NCBI GenBank assembly: GCA_021805585.1 | Contig: JAJZEY010000554.1 | Location: 1 to 5,681, forward strand | Direction: 5' to 3' | Source: Planctomycetota bacterium | GTDB taxonomy: Bacteria; Planctomycetota; Phycisphaerae; WQYP01 | Length of the DNA stretch: 5,681 nt | Part shown: piece after piece, positions 1 to 5,438 of the stretch | How positions within the stretch are numbered: the stretch's first letter is position 1 | Layout: each line of letters starts with the position of its first letter | Made by a program: the position numbers and the translations under genes | The notes under the pieces: model-generated | Database searches by the model: none | Told to the model about the DNA's origin: nothing | The model's input: the letters and a program-made list of their open reading frames with translations, nothing else

Positions 1-623
1 CTGGCGGTTAATCCGCCCAATGCCGTGTAAACCAATACCACAGCCGCCGATACCCAGACGCTCGGACCAAAATGCCAACCCAGAAAGTCCTGCAGAACCA
101 CGGCCATGGCATACATGCTTATGCCGGAAATTGCAGGCGTGAAAACGGCAAATGTGAACGCATTTATAAAGCGGGAACCTTCATTATAGCGGCGTTTTAG
201 GAATTCCGGCACGCTGCGCACCTTGCTGCCATAAAAGAAGGGCATCATGGCAATACCCATGAAGACCATGGCGGGAATAGCGCCAATCCAATAGTAATTG
301 GCGGTCATCATGCCATATTCGTAACCCTGCTGGCTCATGCCCATCACTTCCAGTGCGCCTAAGTTGGCGGATATGAAGGCCAGGCCGGTGATCCAGGCGG
401 GAATGCCGCGACCGGACAGAAAGAAATCTTCGCTGGTTTTGGTGCCCCGCCCGGTCACAATGCCTATGCCTACCACAAACAGCAGATAGATAACCAGAAT
501 AGCGATATCCACTGGTTGCAGATGGATAAGCGCACCGTTGGAATGCACAACCTTGCCCGCCGCGGCATTAACCGCCGGCAAAGTTGAAGCGACAGCGCCA
601 AGCATGTTACTGATGAACATCAT
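1..623 (-). CDS. Sodium:solute symporter (SSS/SGLT family), N-terminal 207 residues, cut by left window edge
   Basis: This gene encodes a membrane transporter of the SSS family, which couples sodium entry to uptake of a sugar, sugar acid, amino acid or similar solute. Translation from 623 gives 207 residues with no stop before the edge; family members are usually about 500-600 residues, so over half is missing. Hydrophobic segments are visible near residues 38-56, 76-94, 108-129, 152-178 and 186-203. Family marks are GRGIPAW (71-77), FISANLGALEVMG (83-95), KVRSVPEFLKRRYN (134-147) and the tail YTALGGLTA (199-207), which fits the end of the classical SSS signature. Residues 1-36 form an extra N-terminal segment, as in SGLT-type proteins. 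ATG 623 is chosen because GGAG lies 8 nt upstream; a second ATG follows at once. The gene diverges from the RnfC-like gene. The family is certain; the substrate cannot be told. Confidence 0.93.
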   Translation of the reverse strand, partial: MMFISNMLGAVASTLPAVNAAAGKVVHSNGALIHLQPVDIAILVIYLLFVVGIGIVTGRGTKTSEDFFLSGRGIPAWITGLAFISANLGALEVMGMSQQGYEYGMMTANYYWIGAIPAMVFMGIAMMPFFYGSKVRSVPEFLKRRYNEGSRFINAFTFAVFTPAISGISMYAMAVVLQDFLGWHFGPSVWVSAAVVLVYTALGGLTA

Positions 624-653
624 TTCGTTTACTCCAGCCACGGATTTAACAAC

Positions 654-680
654 TAAAACGCCGAAAACACCGAAAACGCC
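654..680. repeat. Three tandem 9-bp repeats in the symporter leader
   Basis: On the plus strand the units are TAAAACGCC, GAAAACACC and GAAAACGCC, head to tail with no gaps and differing at two positions. On the transcribed strand they read GGCGTTTTC, GGTGTTTTC, GGCGTTTTA. They lie 31 nt upstream of ATG 623, within the proposed 5' leader. They could be protein- or RNA-binding sites, or simple slippage repeats. Confidence 0.7.
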
Positions 681-738
681 TGCAATTCCGGCCAGCTCGC
701 TATAGAAAGGCGGAAACAGCCGGCCGGGCTGTTCGTCG

Positions 739-758
739 GTTAGCGTGCTATGTTAGCA
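739..758. promoter_or_regulatory. Operator-like cluster of TAGC repeats over the symporter -10
   Basis: GTTAGC occurs twice 13 bp apart (739-744 and 752-757). The same bases form two inverted repeats: TAGC-GT-GCTA (741-750) and TGCTA-TGT-TAGCA (746-758). The cluster covers the proposed minus-strand -10 and the likely transcription start, where a repressor would act. No regulator is identified, and short symmetric words arise easily by chance. Confidence 0.3.
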
Positions 759-777
759 AACTGCCTGCGGGCGTCAA
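750..777 (-). promoter_or_regulatory. Sigma-70-like promoter for the symporter gene
   Basis: Read on the minus strand, TTGACG (777-772, five of six matches to the -35 consensus) is followed after 16 nt by TAACAT (755-750, four of six to the -10 consensus). Transcription would start near 743, giving a leader of about 120 nt before ATG 623. The -10 lies inside a cluster of TAGC/GCTA repeats. The call rests on sequence match only. Confidence 0.4.
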
Positions 778-1024
778 TACGCCACAATATCTCCCACGCA
801 TCATTATGGTGCGGATAAATTTTACAGGGGACCGTCCATCAGGCCTGTCGCAGCCGGAATGGCGTGCCGAGGAAATCTATTCAATGCGGCAACGTGCGGC
901 TTATCCCTGCATATCCAGACAACCAGTGTCCGGGCGCACGGGGCACTGCACGGCCTGTCGGAAAAAGAAATGGTACAACCGCTCATATATGGCATAGCCG
1001 GAAGAACGCACGCCTCAACCAAAG
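778..1024. other. Divergent intergenic stretch with no recognised feature
   Basis: These roughly 250 bp lie between the two divergent promoters. Short ORFs exist on both strands (62-69 codons), but they overlap one another, lack ribosome-binding sites and show no family resemblance. I see no tRNA, strong hairpin with T-run, or repeat array. It may hold further regulatory sites or the remains of a lost gene; nothing here can be named. Confidence 0.5.
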
Positions 1025-1053
1025 CGGACAAATGACCGCCGTGGCGGTATAAA
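1025..1053 (+). promoter_or_regulatory. Sigma-70-like promoter for the rnfC/rnfD-like operon, with a palindrome in its spacer
   Basis: CGGACA (1025-1030, four of six to TTGACA) is followed after exactly 17 nt by TATAAA (1048-1053, five of six to TATAAT). A start near 1060 would leave a leader of about 25 nt before ATG 1085. The spacer carries an inverted repeat, ACCGCC-GT-GGCGGT (1035-1048), whose right arm shares its last base with the -10. Such a position is typical of repressor or MerR-type operators. The palindrome is seen directly; its role is inferred. Confidence 0.45.
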
Positions 1054-1084
1054 TGTATCCGACTTAGCTTTTGTGTGAGATGTC

Positions 1085-2176
1085 ATGGGATTATTCGGTT
1101 TTAATGCGTCACGAATGGCCGGAGGCCTGTATTTTGGGCCGCCGGCGTGGCGCGTTCAAGCCTGGCCCAGCCTTCCGGCTTTTCCGGCGGATTCACGCAT
1201 TTCCGCCCGGCCTGTCCCGGAAGATCGCCCCGCTCTGGGCCGATTCCTTACCACTGTCTGCCCGGACGAAACGTCGCATTGGATGCCCGGCTTGCGCCAA
1301 TCCATTGAACAACTCGGCGACCGGCCCTGCAGGCGATTGGTGTTGAATTTGCTGGCCGAACAGCCGGAATCTCAATTAAATGCGGGGCTGACACTTTTTG
1401 CCATGAAGGAACTGGCCACCGGTCTGGCACTTATCGCGGCCTGTCTAAAACCGCAACAGGTGATTATTGCGGTCAATCGGCATGAAAAAGCAATGGTGCG
1501 AACCTGGCGTAACGAAGCGGCGGAAAAATCCTATCGCCTTGCACCACTGCTGGACCGTTACCCGCAGGTGCATCCGCTGCTATTGCTGCGGACCCTCTGT
1601 TCATCACATTTTTATGCCAATGAATCGCCGCTGGATCACGGGGTGATCTGCCTTGATGCGGTAACCTGTTGGGCTATCGGATGCGCGCTGATTAACGGTT
1701 CCGGACCTGGCGTGCGTCCAGTGGAAATTTTTTCCGACGGTGCCGAACCGGGAATCGTCTATGTCAAACCAGGAGAAAATATTGGGACAATTCTGGATGG
1801 TGCCGGTATCCAATGGCGGGGGCGCGACTGCATTGCCGATGGAATGCTGACCGGACAGCAGGTGGATCCGGAAATTGAGCGGACAAACTGGGCCACAAGC
1901 TCCCTTAGCGTGCGCGACCTGCCCGCTGTGGAATTAGAATGCGATTGCATCCGCTGCGGCTGGTGTGTAAGCGTCTGCCCGGTCGGCCTCAATCCGCTGG
2001 CGCTGATTGGCCAGTTGCGACTGGATTATCCGCCGATCAGTGAACAGGAAGCGACGGCTTGCGTGCAATGTGGACTGTGCAGTTATGTGTGCCCTTCACG
2101 TTTACCGCTTTCCAGTGGAATCAATTTGCTAAACGCACGAACCCATGCATTGGCCGGCAAACCGGAGCGGTCCTGA
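1085..2176 (+). CDS. Divergent, shortened RnfC-like iron-sulfur protein
   Basis: RnfC is the peripheral subunit of the Rnf membrane complex; canonical forms take electrons from NADH through FMN to two 4Fe-4S clusters. In this 363-residue protein the cluster motifs are intact: CIRCGWCVSVCP (Cys288, 291, 294, 298) and CVQCGLCSYVCPSRLPL (Cys326, 329, 332, 336). The middle region aligns by eye with RnfC: LDAVTCWAIGCAL (190-202) matches the NVGTAYAV segment, and KPGENIGTIL (228-237) follows. Only the trace MAGGLYFGPP (11-20) remains of the N-terminal GGIHPP motif. The roughly 90-residue barrel region and glycine-rich GAGFPT loop are absent, and NAAECEPYI is replaced by NLLAEQPES (88-96). ATG 1085 has only a weak GAG upstream, and ATG 1115 is an alternative start. 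The stop overlaps the RnfD-like start. The family call is strong, but canonical NADH/FMN activity is doubtful. Confidence 0.82.
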   Translation: MGLFGFNASRMAGGLYFGPPAWRVQAWPSLPAFPADSRISARPVPEDRPALGRFLTTVCPDETSHWMPGLRQSIEQLGDRPCRRLVLNLLAEQPESQLNAGLTLFAMKELATGLALIAACLKPQQVIIAVNRHEKAMVRTWRNEAAEKSYRLAPLLDRYPQVHPLLLLRTLCSSHFYANESPLDHGVICLDAVTCWAIGCALINGSGPGVRPVEIFSDGAEPGIVYVKPGENIGTILDGAGIQWRGRDCIADGMLTGQQVDPEIERTNWATSSLSVRDLPAVELECDCIRCGWCVSVCPVGLNPLALIGQLRLDYPPISEQEATACVQCGLCSYVCPSRLPLSSGINLLNARTHALAGKPERS

Positions 2177-3357
2177 TGATTCGGTCAGATACAGATACGC
2201 CGGCAACGGCTGCGCCAGTCCGGGAATCCGCCTCGTCCGCGCCTTATTTATTCTGGCCGGTCGCCAGGCGCGAATTTTATCAGTCCATTGCTTATTCCGC
2301 ATTGCTGCCATTGGCGTGGGGGCTGGCGGTTTTTGGATTTCGTGCGGCTTGGGTGATTGCGGCTTATTTCTTCGGCGCCGCGCTGACATATTTAATCCTG
2401 CGAAAGCTGTTCCAGCAGCGACTTAAACTGACCTTTCATCAAACACTCGCCGGCGCTTTTCTGGCGGCCGCTTTGGCTTACCCGCTGTTACCGTGGTACG
2501 TCGCGGCCGGGGCGGGCGTATTCATGACCGCGCTGCTCTGGTTGACCGGGCCTGTCCGCCGCGAGGGGATACATTTAAGTATTCTGGCCGCGCTGCTGGT
2601 GATGTTTATTTTTCCCACACCGGGCCATTGGCCGCTCCTGATGCGGAATCGACTGTTTTGGGGCGATGCGAGCCATTCACGACTGGAACGTGTTTACGCC
2701 TGGCCCACCGCGGGCGGATTTGTTCGAGCGGACGCGGTGCGGCTTCAGCCACCGGCCGTTGCCATCAGCTACCTTTACAAGCGAATCGCCCCGCACCCCG
2801 TAAGTCCGGCGTCCAGCCGTGCCATGCGGGTGGCCTTTGCCATGAACCTGCCATCGCCTGGCGCACTGGTGCTTGGAGGGGTCAGCGGCTGGACGGGGAC
2901 GGTGGGAATCCTGGCGATTTTTCTGGCCGGGCTATACCTGTCGTACCGGCACATATTGCGCCCGGATTCATGGGCGATTTTTCTCGCGGCTGTGTTGCTT
3001 GGACTGGTTTTTTGCCCGCTTTCACCCTATGTGTTTCACCATAATTTTTGGCAAAGCCTGGGCGGTATCTGGTATCTTCCTCCGGAACGCGCCATCGCAT
3101 TGCTGACTTATGAATTGTGCAGCTCGGACTTTATTTTCGCGTCTGTGTTTATTCTCGCGCTGCCTGGCACCCTGCCTATTGAACCAGCTGCCCGTCGAAT
3201 TTTCCTGCTTGTCGCGGGGCTGGCAGCCGCGTTCATTCATCGGCTGGATGTGCCGCTGCCCCCGGCCACGACCGTTCTGTTGGTTATGCAATCTTTAAGT
3301 CCATCCATGGATATGCTCCTGCATAAACGCACGTGGGCATTGCGCCGGGGAAATTAA
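2176..3357 (+). CDS. Divergent RnfD-like integral membrane protein without the covalent-FMN motif
   Basis: RnfD (NqrB family) is a polytopic inner-membrane subunit that normally carries FMN bound to Thr in a D-A-x-[ST]-[SG]-A-T-P motif. This 393-residue protein shows hydrophobic helices near residues 36-54, 57-76, 89-104, 106-124, 132-147, 241-257, 264-281, 306-330, 341-355 and 361-374. The best RnfD marks are VSGWTGTVGILAIFLAGLYL (236-255) and the C-terminal LLVMQSLSPSMD (368-379), matching the family's MNALTPLID end. At the expected flavin site it reads DAVRLQPP (186-193), with no Thr, and the NPAxxGRAFL segment is unrecognisable. The start at 2176 is preferred because GGAG lies 8 nt upstream and TGATG joins it to the RnfC-like gene; a longer in-frame ORF begins at 2059 inside that gene. 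It probably anchors the RnfC-like protein to the membrane. Membrane topology is secure; family is fairly secure; function is unknown. Confidence 0.75.
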   Translation: MIRSDTDTPATAAPVRESASSAPYLFWPVARREFYQSIAYSALLPLAWGLAVFGFRAAWVIAAYFFGAALTYLILRKLFQQRLKLTFHQTLAGAFLAAALAYPLLPWYVAAGAGVFMTALLWLTGPVRREGIHLSILAALLVMFIFPTPGHWPLLMRNRLFWGDASHSRLERVYAWPTAGGFVRADAVRLQPPAVAISYLYKRIAPHPVSPASSRAMRVAFAMNLPSPGALVLGGVSGWTGTVGILAIFLAGLYLSYRHILRPDSWAIFLAAVLLGLVFCPLSPYVFHHNFWQSLGGIWYLPPERAIALLTYELCSSDFIFASVFILALPGTLPIEPAARRIFLLVAGLAAAFIHRLDVPLPPATTVLLVMQSLSPSMDMLLHKRTWALRRGN

Positions 3358-3379
3358 GCGATTATTTCCGTGCTTGCCG

Positions 3380-3415
3380 CGGCGGGTGGTGGCTAAAAAC
3401 GGGGCTTGCCCGCCG
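3380..3415. repeat. Inverted repeat overlapping the nfu -35
   Basis: CGGCGGG (3380-3386) and CCCGCCG (3409-3415) are perfect complements separated by 22 nt. The right arm overlaps the last three bases of the proposed -35 hexamer of the Nfu gene. No T-run follows, so it is not an intrinsic terminator for the upstream operon. It may be an operator or chance pairing in GC-rich DNA. Confidence 0.35.
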
Positions 3416-3434
3416 TTGCCGCTGATTCTATACT
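3406..3434 (+). promoter_or_regulatory. Sigma-70-like promoter for the Nfu gene
   Basis: TTGCCC (3406-3411) is followed after 17 nt by TATACT (3429-3434, five of six to consensus). Transcription would start near 3441, leaving a leader of only about 9 nt that begins with the AGAGG ribosome-binding site. The first nine bases, TTGCCCGCC, recur exactly at the -35 of the fur-like promoter (5402-5410). The Nfu gene can thus be expressed apart from the operon upstream, though read-through is also possible. Confidence 0.5.
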
Positions 3435-3449
3435 GATTTCAGAGGTTTT

Positions 3450-3731
3450 ATGGTCGAAAGTCGAACGTTGCCCCTGGTTCAGTCCAGCCCGGAAGTGCCG
3501 CTCTGGGAGCGCGTACAGGCTGTCTTGGACGCGCTGCGCCCGTTAATTCAATGGGATGGAGGAGATATTGATCTTGTGGATGTCAGCACCGCGGGAGTCG
3601 TAAAAGTTCGCTTTCGCGGAGCATGCGTTGGCTGTCCAAGCTCGGATGCCACACTCCGACTCGGAATTGAAAAAAGTCTGCGGGAGAAAGTTCCCGAAAT
3701 TACGCAGGTTATTCCAGTGGAGGATGCCTGA
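3450..3731 (+). CDS. NifU C-terminal-domain (Nfu) iron-sulfur cluster scaffold/carrier
   Basis: Nfu proteins bind a 4Fe-4S cluster, usually between two subunits, and deliver it to target enzymes in the cytoplasm. The 93-residue product is a single Nfu domain: helix 17-34 (LWERVQAVLDALRPLIQW), the DGGDIDLVDV strand region (36-45), and the diagnostic GACVGCPSSDATLRLGIE (57-74) with ligands Cys59 and Cys62. These are followed by the usual LREKVPEITQVIPV end. It lacks the N-terminal NfuA A-type or NifU IscU domain, so it is a stand-alone carrier. ATG 3450 has AGAGG 4 nt upstream, closer than usual. The gene lies 92 bp after the RnfD-like gene, on the same strand but with its own promoter. It could supply clusters to the eight-cysteine RnfC-like protein; that link is inferred from position only. 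Confidence 0.93.
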   Translation: MVESRTLPLVQSSPEVPLWERVQAVLDALRPLIQWDGGDIDLVDVSTAGVVKVRFRGACVGCPSSDATLRLGIEKSLREKVPEITQVIPVEDA

Positions 3732-3867
3732 TAATTCCGAAAAGCAGACATCGGCCGATGGAGTGGCCGCGCGGTGCGCTGTTGCGGACCCAACCATAAC
3801 TAAAATGGGTGTGCCAATAAATCGAGCGTCAGGCCATTTTGGATTGCATGAAGTGGCCTTGGCGTAA
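3724..3867 (+). CDS. Doubtful 47-residue ORF overlapping the nfu stop
   Basis: ATGCCTGA joins this ORF's start to the Nfu stop (8-nt overlap), which resembles translational coupling. GGAGG (3719-3723) touches the ATG directly, which is too close for a normal ribosome-binding site. The product is polar, begins MPDNSEKQ, has no membrane segment and resembles no family I know. The reading frame continues upstream inside the Nfu gene, so the ORF may be a chance extension. It ends where the next small ORF begins. Confidence 0.15.
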   Translation: MPDNSEKQTSADGVAARCAVADPTITKMGVPINRASGHFGLHEVALA

Positions 3868-3979
3868 AAAAAATGCGGGCCGTGAAGACGAAAAGCCGCA
3901 CCACGCCAGAAAAATTGGCAGACCCACCAAAATAGCGGAAATGACTGCGGACTTGTGGCGGAAAATCAATCCCTTATAG
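3848..3979 (+). CDS. Doubtful 43-residue basic ORF
   Basis: The predicted peptide begins MKWPWRKK and contains RKIGRPTK (21-28) and MTADLWRKINPL (32-43). It has twelve Lys/Arg against five acidic residues and three Trp, a composition seen in some real small proteins. Only GGA, 4 nt before the ATG, could serve as a ribosome-binding site. The start overlaps the preceding 47-codon ORF by 20 nt, and the stop lies inside the proposed aminotransferase -10. I recognise no family. Conservation in relatives would decide it. Confidence 0.22.
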   Translation: MKWPWRKKNAGREDEKPHHARKIGRPTKIAEMTADLWRKINPL

Positions 3980-3980
3980 T
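3953..3980 (+). promoter_or_regulatory. Sigma-70-like promoter for the aminotransferase gene
   Basis: TTGTGG (3953-3958, three of six) is followed after 16 nt by TATAGT (3975-3980, five of six). A start near 3987 would give a leader of about 75 nt containing the hairpin at 3996-4031. The good -10 and the long gap after the Nfu gene support independent transcription; the -35 is weak. Confidence 0.4.
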
Positions 3981-3995
3981 GTCCAACGGCTTTGT

Positions 3996-4031
3996 GGTGA
4001 ATCCATCGGCTATGTGCATGAGCCATTCACC
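3996..4031 (+). promoter_or_regulatory. Bulged hairpin in the aminotransferase 5' leader
   Basis: GGTGAAT (3996-4002) pairs with ATTCACC (4025-4031), and GGCT (4008-4011) pairs with AGCC (4021-4024). The 3' arm is continuous and the 5' arm has a five-base bulge (CCATC). The result is 11 Watson-Crick pairs around the loop ATGTGCATG. It lies in the proposed leader, 30 nt before ATG 4062, and ends 18 nt before GGAG. It matches no riboswitch class I recognise. It could regulate translation, bind a protein or be incidental. Confidence 0.45.
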
Positions 4032-4061
4032 CGAAGATAAATTTTGCATGGAGTTTCCCTG

Positions 4062-5201
4062 ATGAATCGTATGCGTCTTTTTACCCCCGGTCCCACCAGT
4101 GTTCCGGAAGAAGTTCTTCTGGAAATGGCCAAGCCGGTCTTCCATCATCGCACACAGGATTACAAAAACCTGTTTGCCTCCGTCAACAAATTGCTCGGCC
4201 AGGTTTTCCTGACCGCCAATCCCGTGGTCACTATTGCCGGCAGCGGCACTGCGGCCTACGAATGTGCCATGATCAACACTATTCCGCAGGGGGGCAAGGT
4301 CCTGTGCCTTTCCAACGGCAAATTTGCGGAACGCTGGGTTACAATCGCCAAACGGAACAAGTGCGAAATTGTGGAACTAAAAGCCGAATATGGCCACGCT
4401 GTTGGGCCCGAAAAAGTCGCCGAAGCGCTGGCCGCACATAAGTTCGATGCCGTAACGCTTTGCCACAGCGAAACCAGCACCTGCACCGTCAACGATTTGC
4501 AGGCCATTGCCGCACTCGTGCGCAAAACCGATGCGATTCTGATTGTGGATGGCATTACCAGCGTGGGCGCGATTCCCGTTAAACCCGATGAATGGGGCGT
4601 CGATATTCTGGTAACCGGTTCCCAGAAAGCGATGATGCTTCCGCCGGGCCTCGGCTTCCTGAGTGTGTCGGAAAAGGCAAGAAAGAAATCGGAAACCGTT
4701 CAGCAGCCCAATTTGTATTTAAGTCTTTCGCATTATCTAAAAAGTCTGGCGGAAAATGATGTGCCCTGGACGCCCGCCGTGACGCTGGTGCGCGGCCTGA
4801 ACACATCTCTTACCATGATCACCCAGGAAGGTATGGAAAACGTCTGGAAGCGGACCTCCGCATTCGCGCGCGCCACACGGGCCGCAGCTGTGGCCATGGG
4901 GCTTAAAGTGTTTTCCAGCAATCCGGTGGATTCGGTTACGGGTATTCATTATCCCGCCGGCTTTGATGACAAAACGTTCCGCGGTGCCCTGCGCAAGCAG
5001 TTCAATATTCATATTGCCGCCGGACAGGGTTCCATGCAGGGTCAGATTTTCCGTTTAAGCCACATGGGATATGTGGACGCATTTGACACGCTTGGCGTTA
5101 TCAGCGCCTTGGAAATTGTGCTTCAACAGCAGGGGCATAAGTTCACCTTTGGCGCGGGTGTCGCCGCAGCGCATCAGGAGCTTGCCAAACTGCACATGTA
5201 A
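4062..5201 (+). CDS. Class V aminotransferase, alanine/serine-glyoxylate (or serine-pyruvate) type
   Basis: This PLP enzyme moves an amino group between a small amino acid (alanine or serine) and an oxo acid such as glyoxylate or pyruvate in the cytoplasm. The 379-residue length suits the family and the fold appears complete. Marks in order are LFTPGPTSVPEEV (6-18), FHHRTQDY (27-34), GSGTAAYE (60-67) for the PLP phosphate, Asp163 in VDGITSVGA (162-170) for the pyridine nitrogen, the Schiff-base Lys189 in TGSQKAMMLPPG (185-196), and Arg331 in IFRLSHMGY (329-337), the likely substrate-carboxylate anchor. ATG 4062 has GGAG 8 nt upstream; a TTG at 4044 would add six residues but would place the ribosome-binding site inside the gene. 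The gene has its own promoter and leader hairpin and ends before a strong terminator, so it is probably monocistronic. The exact amino donor and acceptor cannot be fixed; roles in glyoxylate handling or serine/glycine metabolism are both possible. Confidence 0.93.
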   Translation: MNRMRLFTPGPTSVPEEVLLEMAKPVFHHRTQDYKNLFASVNKLLGQVFLTANPVVTIAGSGTAAYECAMINTIPQGGKVLCLSNGKFAERWVTIAKRNKCEIVELKAEYGHAVGPEKVAEALAAHKFDAVTLCHSETSTCTVNDLQAIAALVRKTDAILIVDGITSVGAIPVKPDEWGVDILVTGSQKAMMLPPGLGFLSVSEKARKKSETVQQPNLYLSLSHYLKSLAENDVPWTPAVTLVRGLNTSLTMITQEGMENVWKRTSAFARATRAAAVAMGLKVFSSNPVDSVTGIHYPAGFDDKTFRGALRKQFNIHIAAGQGSMQGQIFRLSHMGYVDAFDTLGVISALEIVLQQQGHKFTFGAGVAAAHQELAKLHM

Positions 5202-5272
5202 GTTTAGCCGAATCTGCGGGTCGGTTGCGGCATTGTGCCCGCCCCGCCCGCCTGTGGAAATTCAAGACTATT

Positions 5273-5308
5273 GCGGCGGCGATGCGAATCGCCGCCGCTT
5301 TTTTTTTT
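5273..5308 (+). terminator. Strong intrinsic terminator after the aminotransferase gene
   Basis: GCGGCGGCGAT (5273-5283) and ATCGCCGCCGC (5288-5298) form a perfect 11-bp stem closed by the GNRA-type tetraloop GCGA (5284-5287). Ten consecutive T follow (5299-5308). The stem starts 72 nt after the aminotransferase stop. This is the clearest transcription boundary in the window and separates the aminotransferase from the fur-like gene. Confidence 0.95.
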
Positions 5309-5401
5309 CAGGGCAGCCCATGCGCCGCTGATTCCGCCGGAAAATGGGGACGCTTCGGGCTGTTGGCTCTGGCCTGACGCGCTCAATTTTGAATAAACCG
5401 T

Positions 5402-5430
5402 TTGCCCGCCCGCCGCGTCGCGGGCATAAT
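5402..5430 (+). promoter_or_regulatory. Sigma-70-like promoter for the fur-like gene, with inverted repeat in the spacer
   Basis: TTGCCC (5402-5407) is followed after 17 nt by CATAAT (5425-5430, five of six). The start would fall near 5437, only about two bases before ATG 5439, so the message may be leaderless or nearly so. GCCCGC (5408-5413) and GCGGGC (5420-5425) form an inverted repeat with a 6-nt gap between the two hexamers. This may be an operator, possibly autoregulatory. It does not resemble the AT-rich classical Fur box. Confidence 0.5.
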
Positions 5431-5438
5431 CAGGCGGC

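Noticed and set aside
806..1052. Overlapping short ORFs of 62-69 codons on both strands in the divergent intergenic region
   Set aside because: They have no ribosome-binding sites, no recognisable family and mutual overlap in different frames; they are most likely chance ORFs.
2059..2175. N-terminal extension of the RnfD-like protein from an upstream in-frame ATG
   Set aside because: It would overlap the two cluster-binding motifs of the RnfC-like gene. ATG 2176 has GGAG at 8 nt and the TGATG junction.
2493..3044. 183-codon plus-strand ORF inside the RnfD-like gene
   Set aside because: It is an Arg/Gly-rich out-of-frame shadow of a GC-rich membrane protein gene, with no family resemblance.
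3380..3415. Inverted repeat as a terminator for the Rnf-like operon
   Set aside because: The loop is 22 nt, the stem is 7 bp and there is no following T-run. It is better regarded as a possible operator.
3866..3900. Minus-strand intrinsic terminator (TGCGG/CCGCA stem followed by eight T on the minus strand)
   Set aside because: The stem is only five pairs with a long loop, and no minus-strand gene lies to the right for it to terminate.
4044..4061. TTG start adding six residues to the aminotransferase
   Set aside because: GGAG at 4050-4053 lies 8 nt before ATG 4062 and would fall inside the coding region if TTG were used.
4256..4555. 99-codon minus-strand ORF inside the aminotransferase gene
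   Set aside because: It lies antisense to a fully conserved enzyme gene and has no family features.
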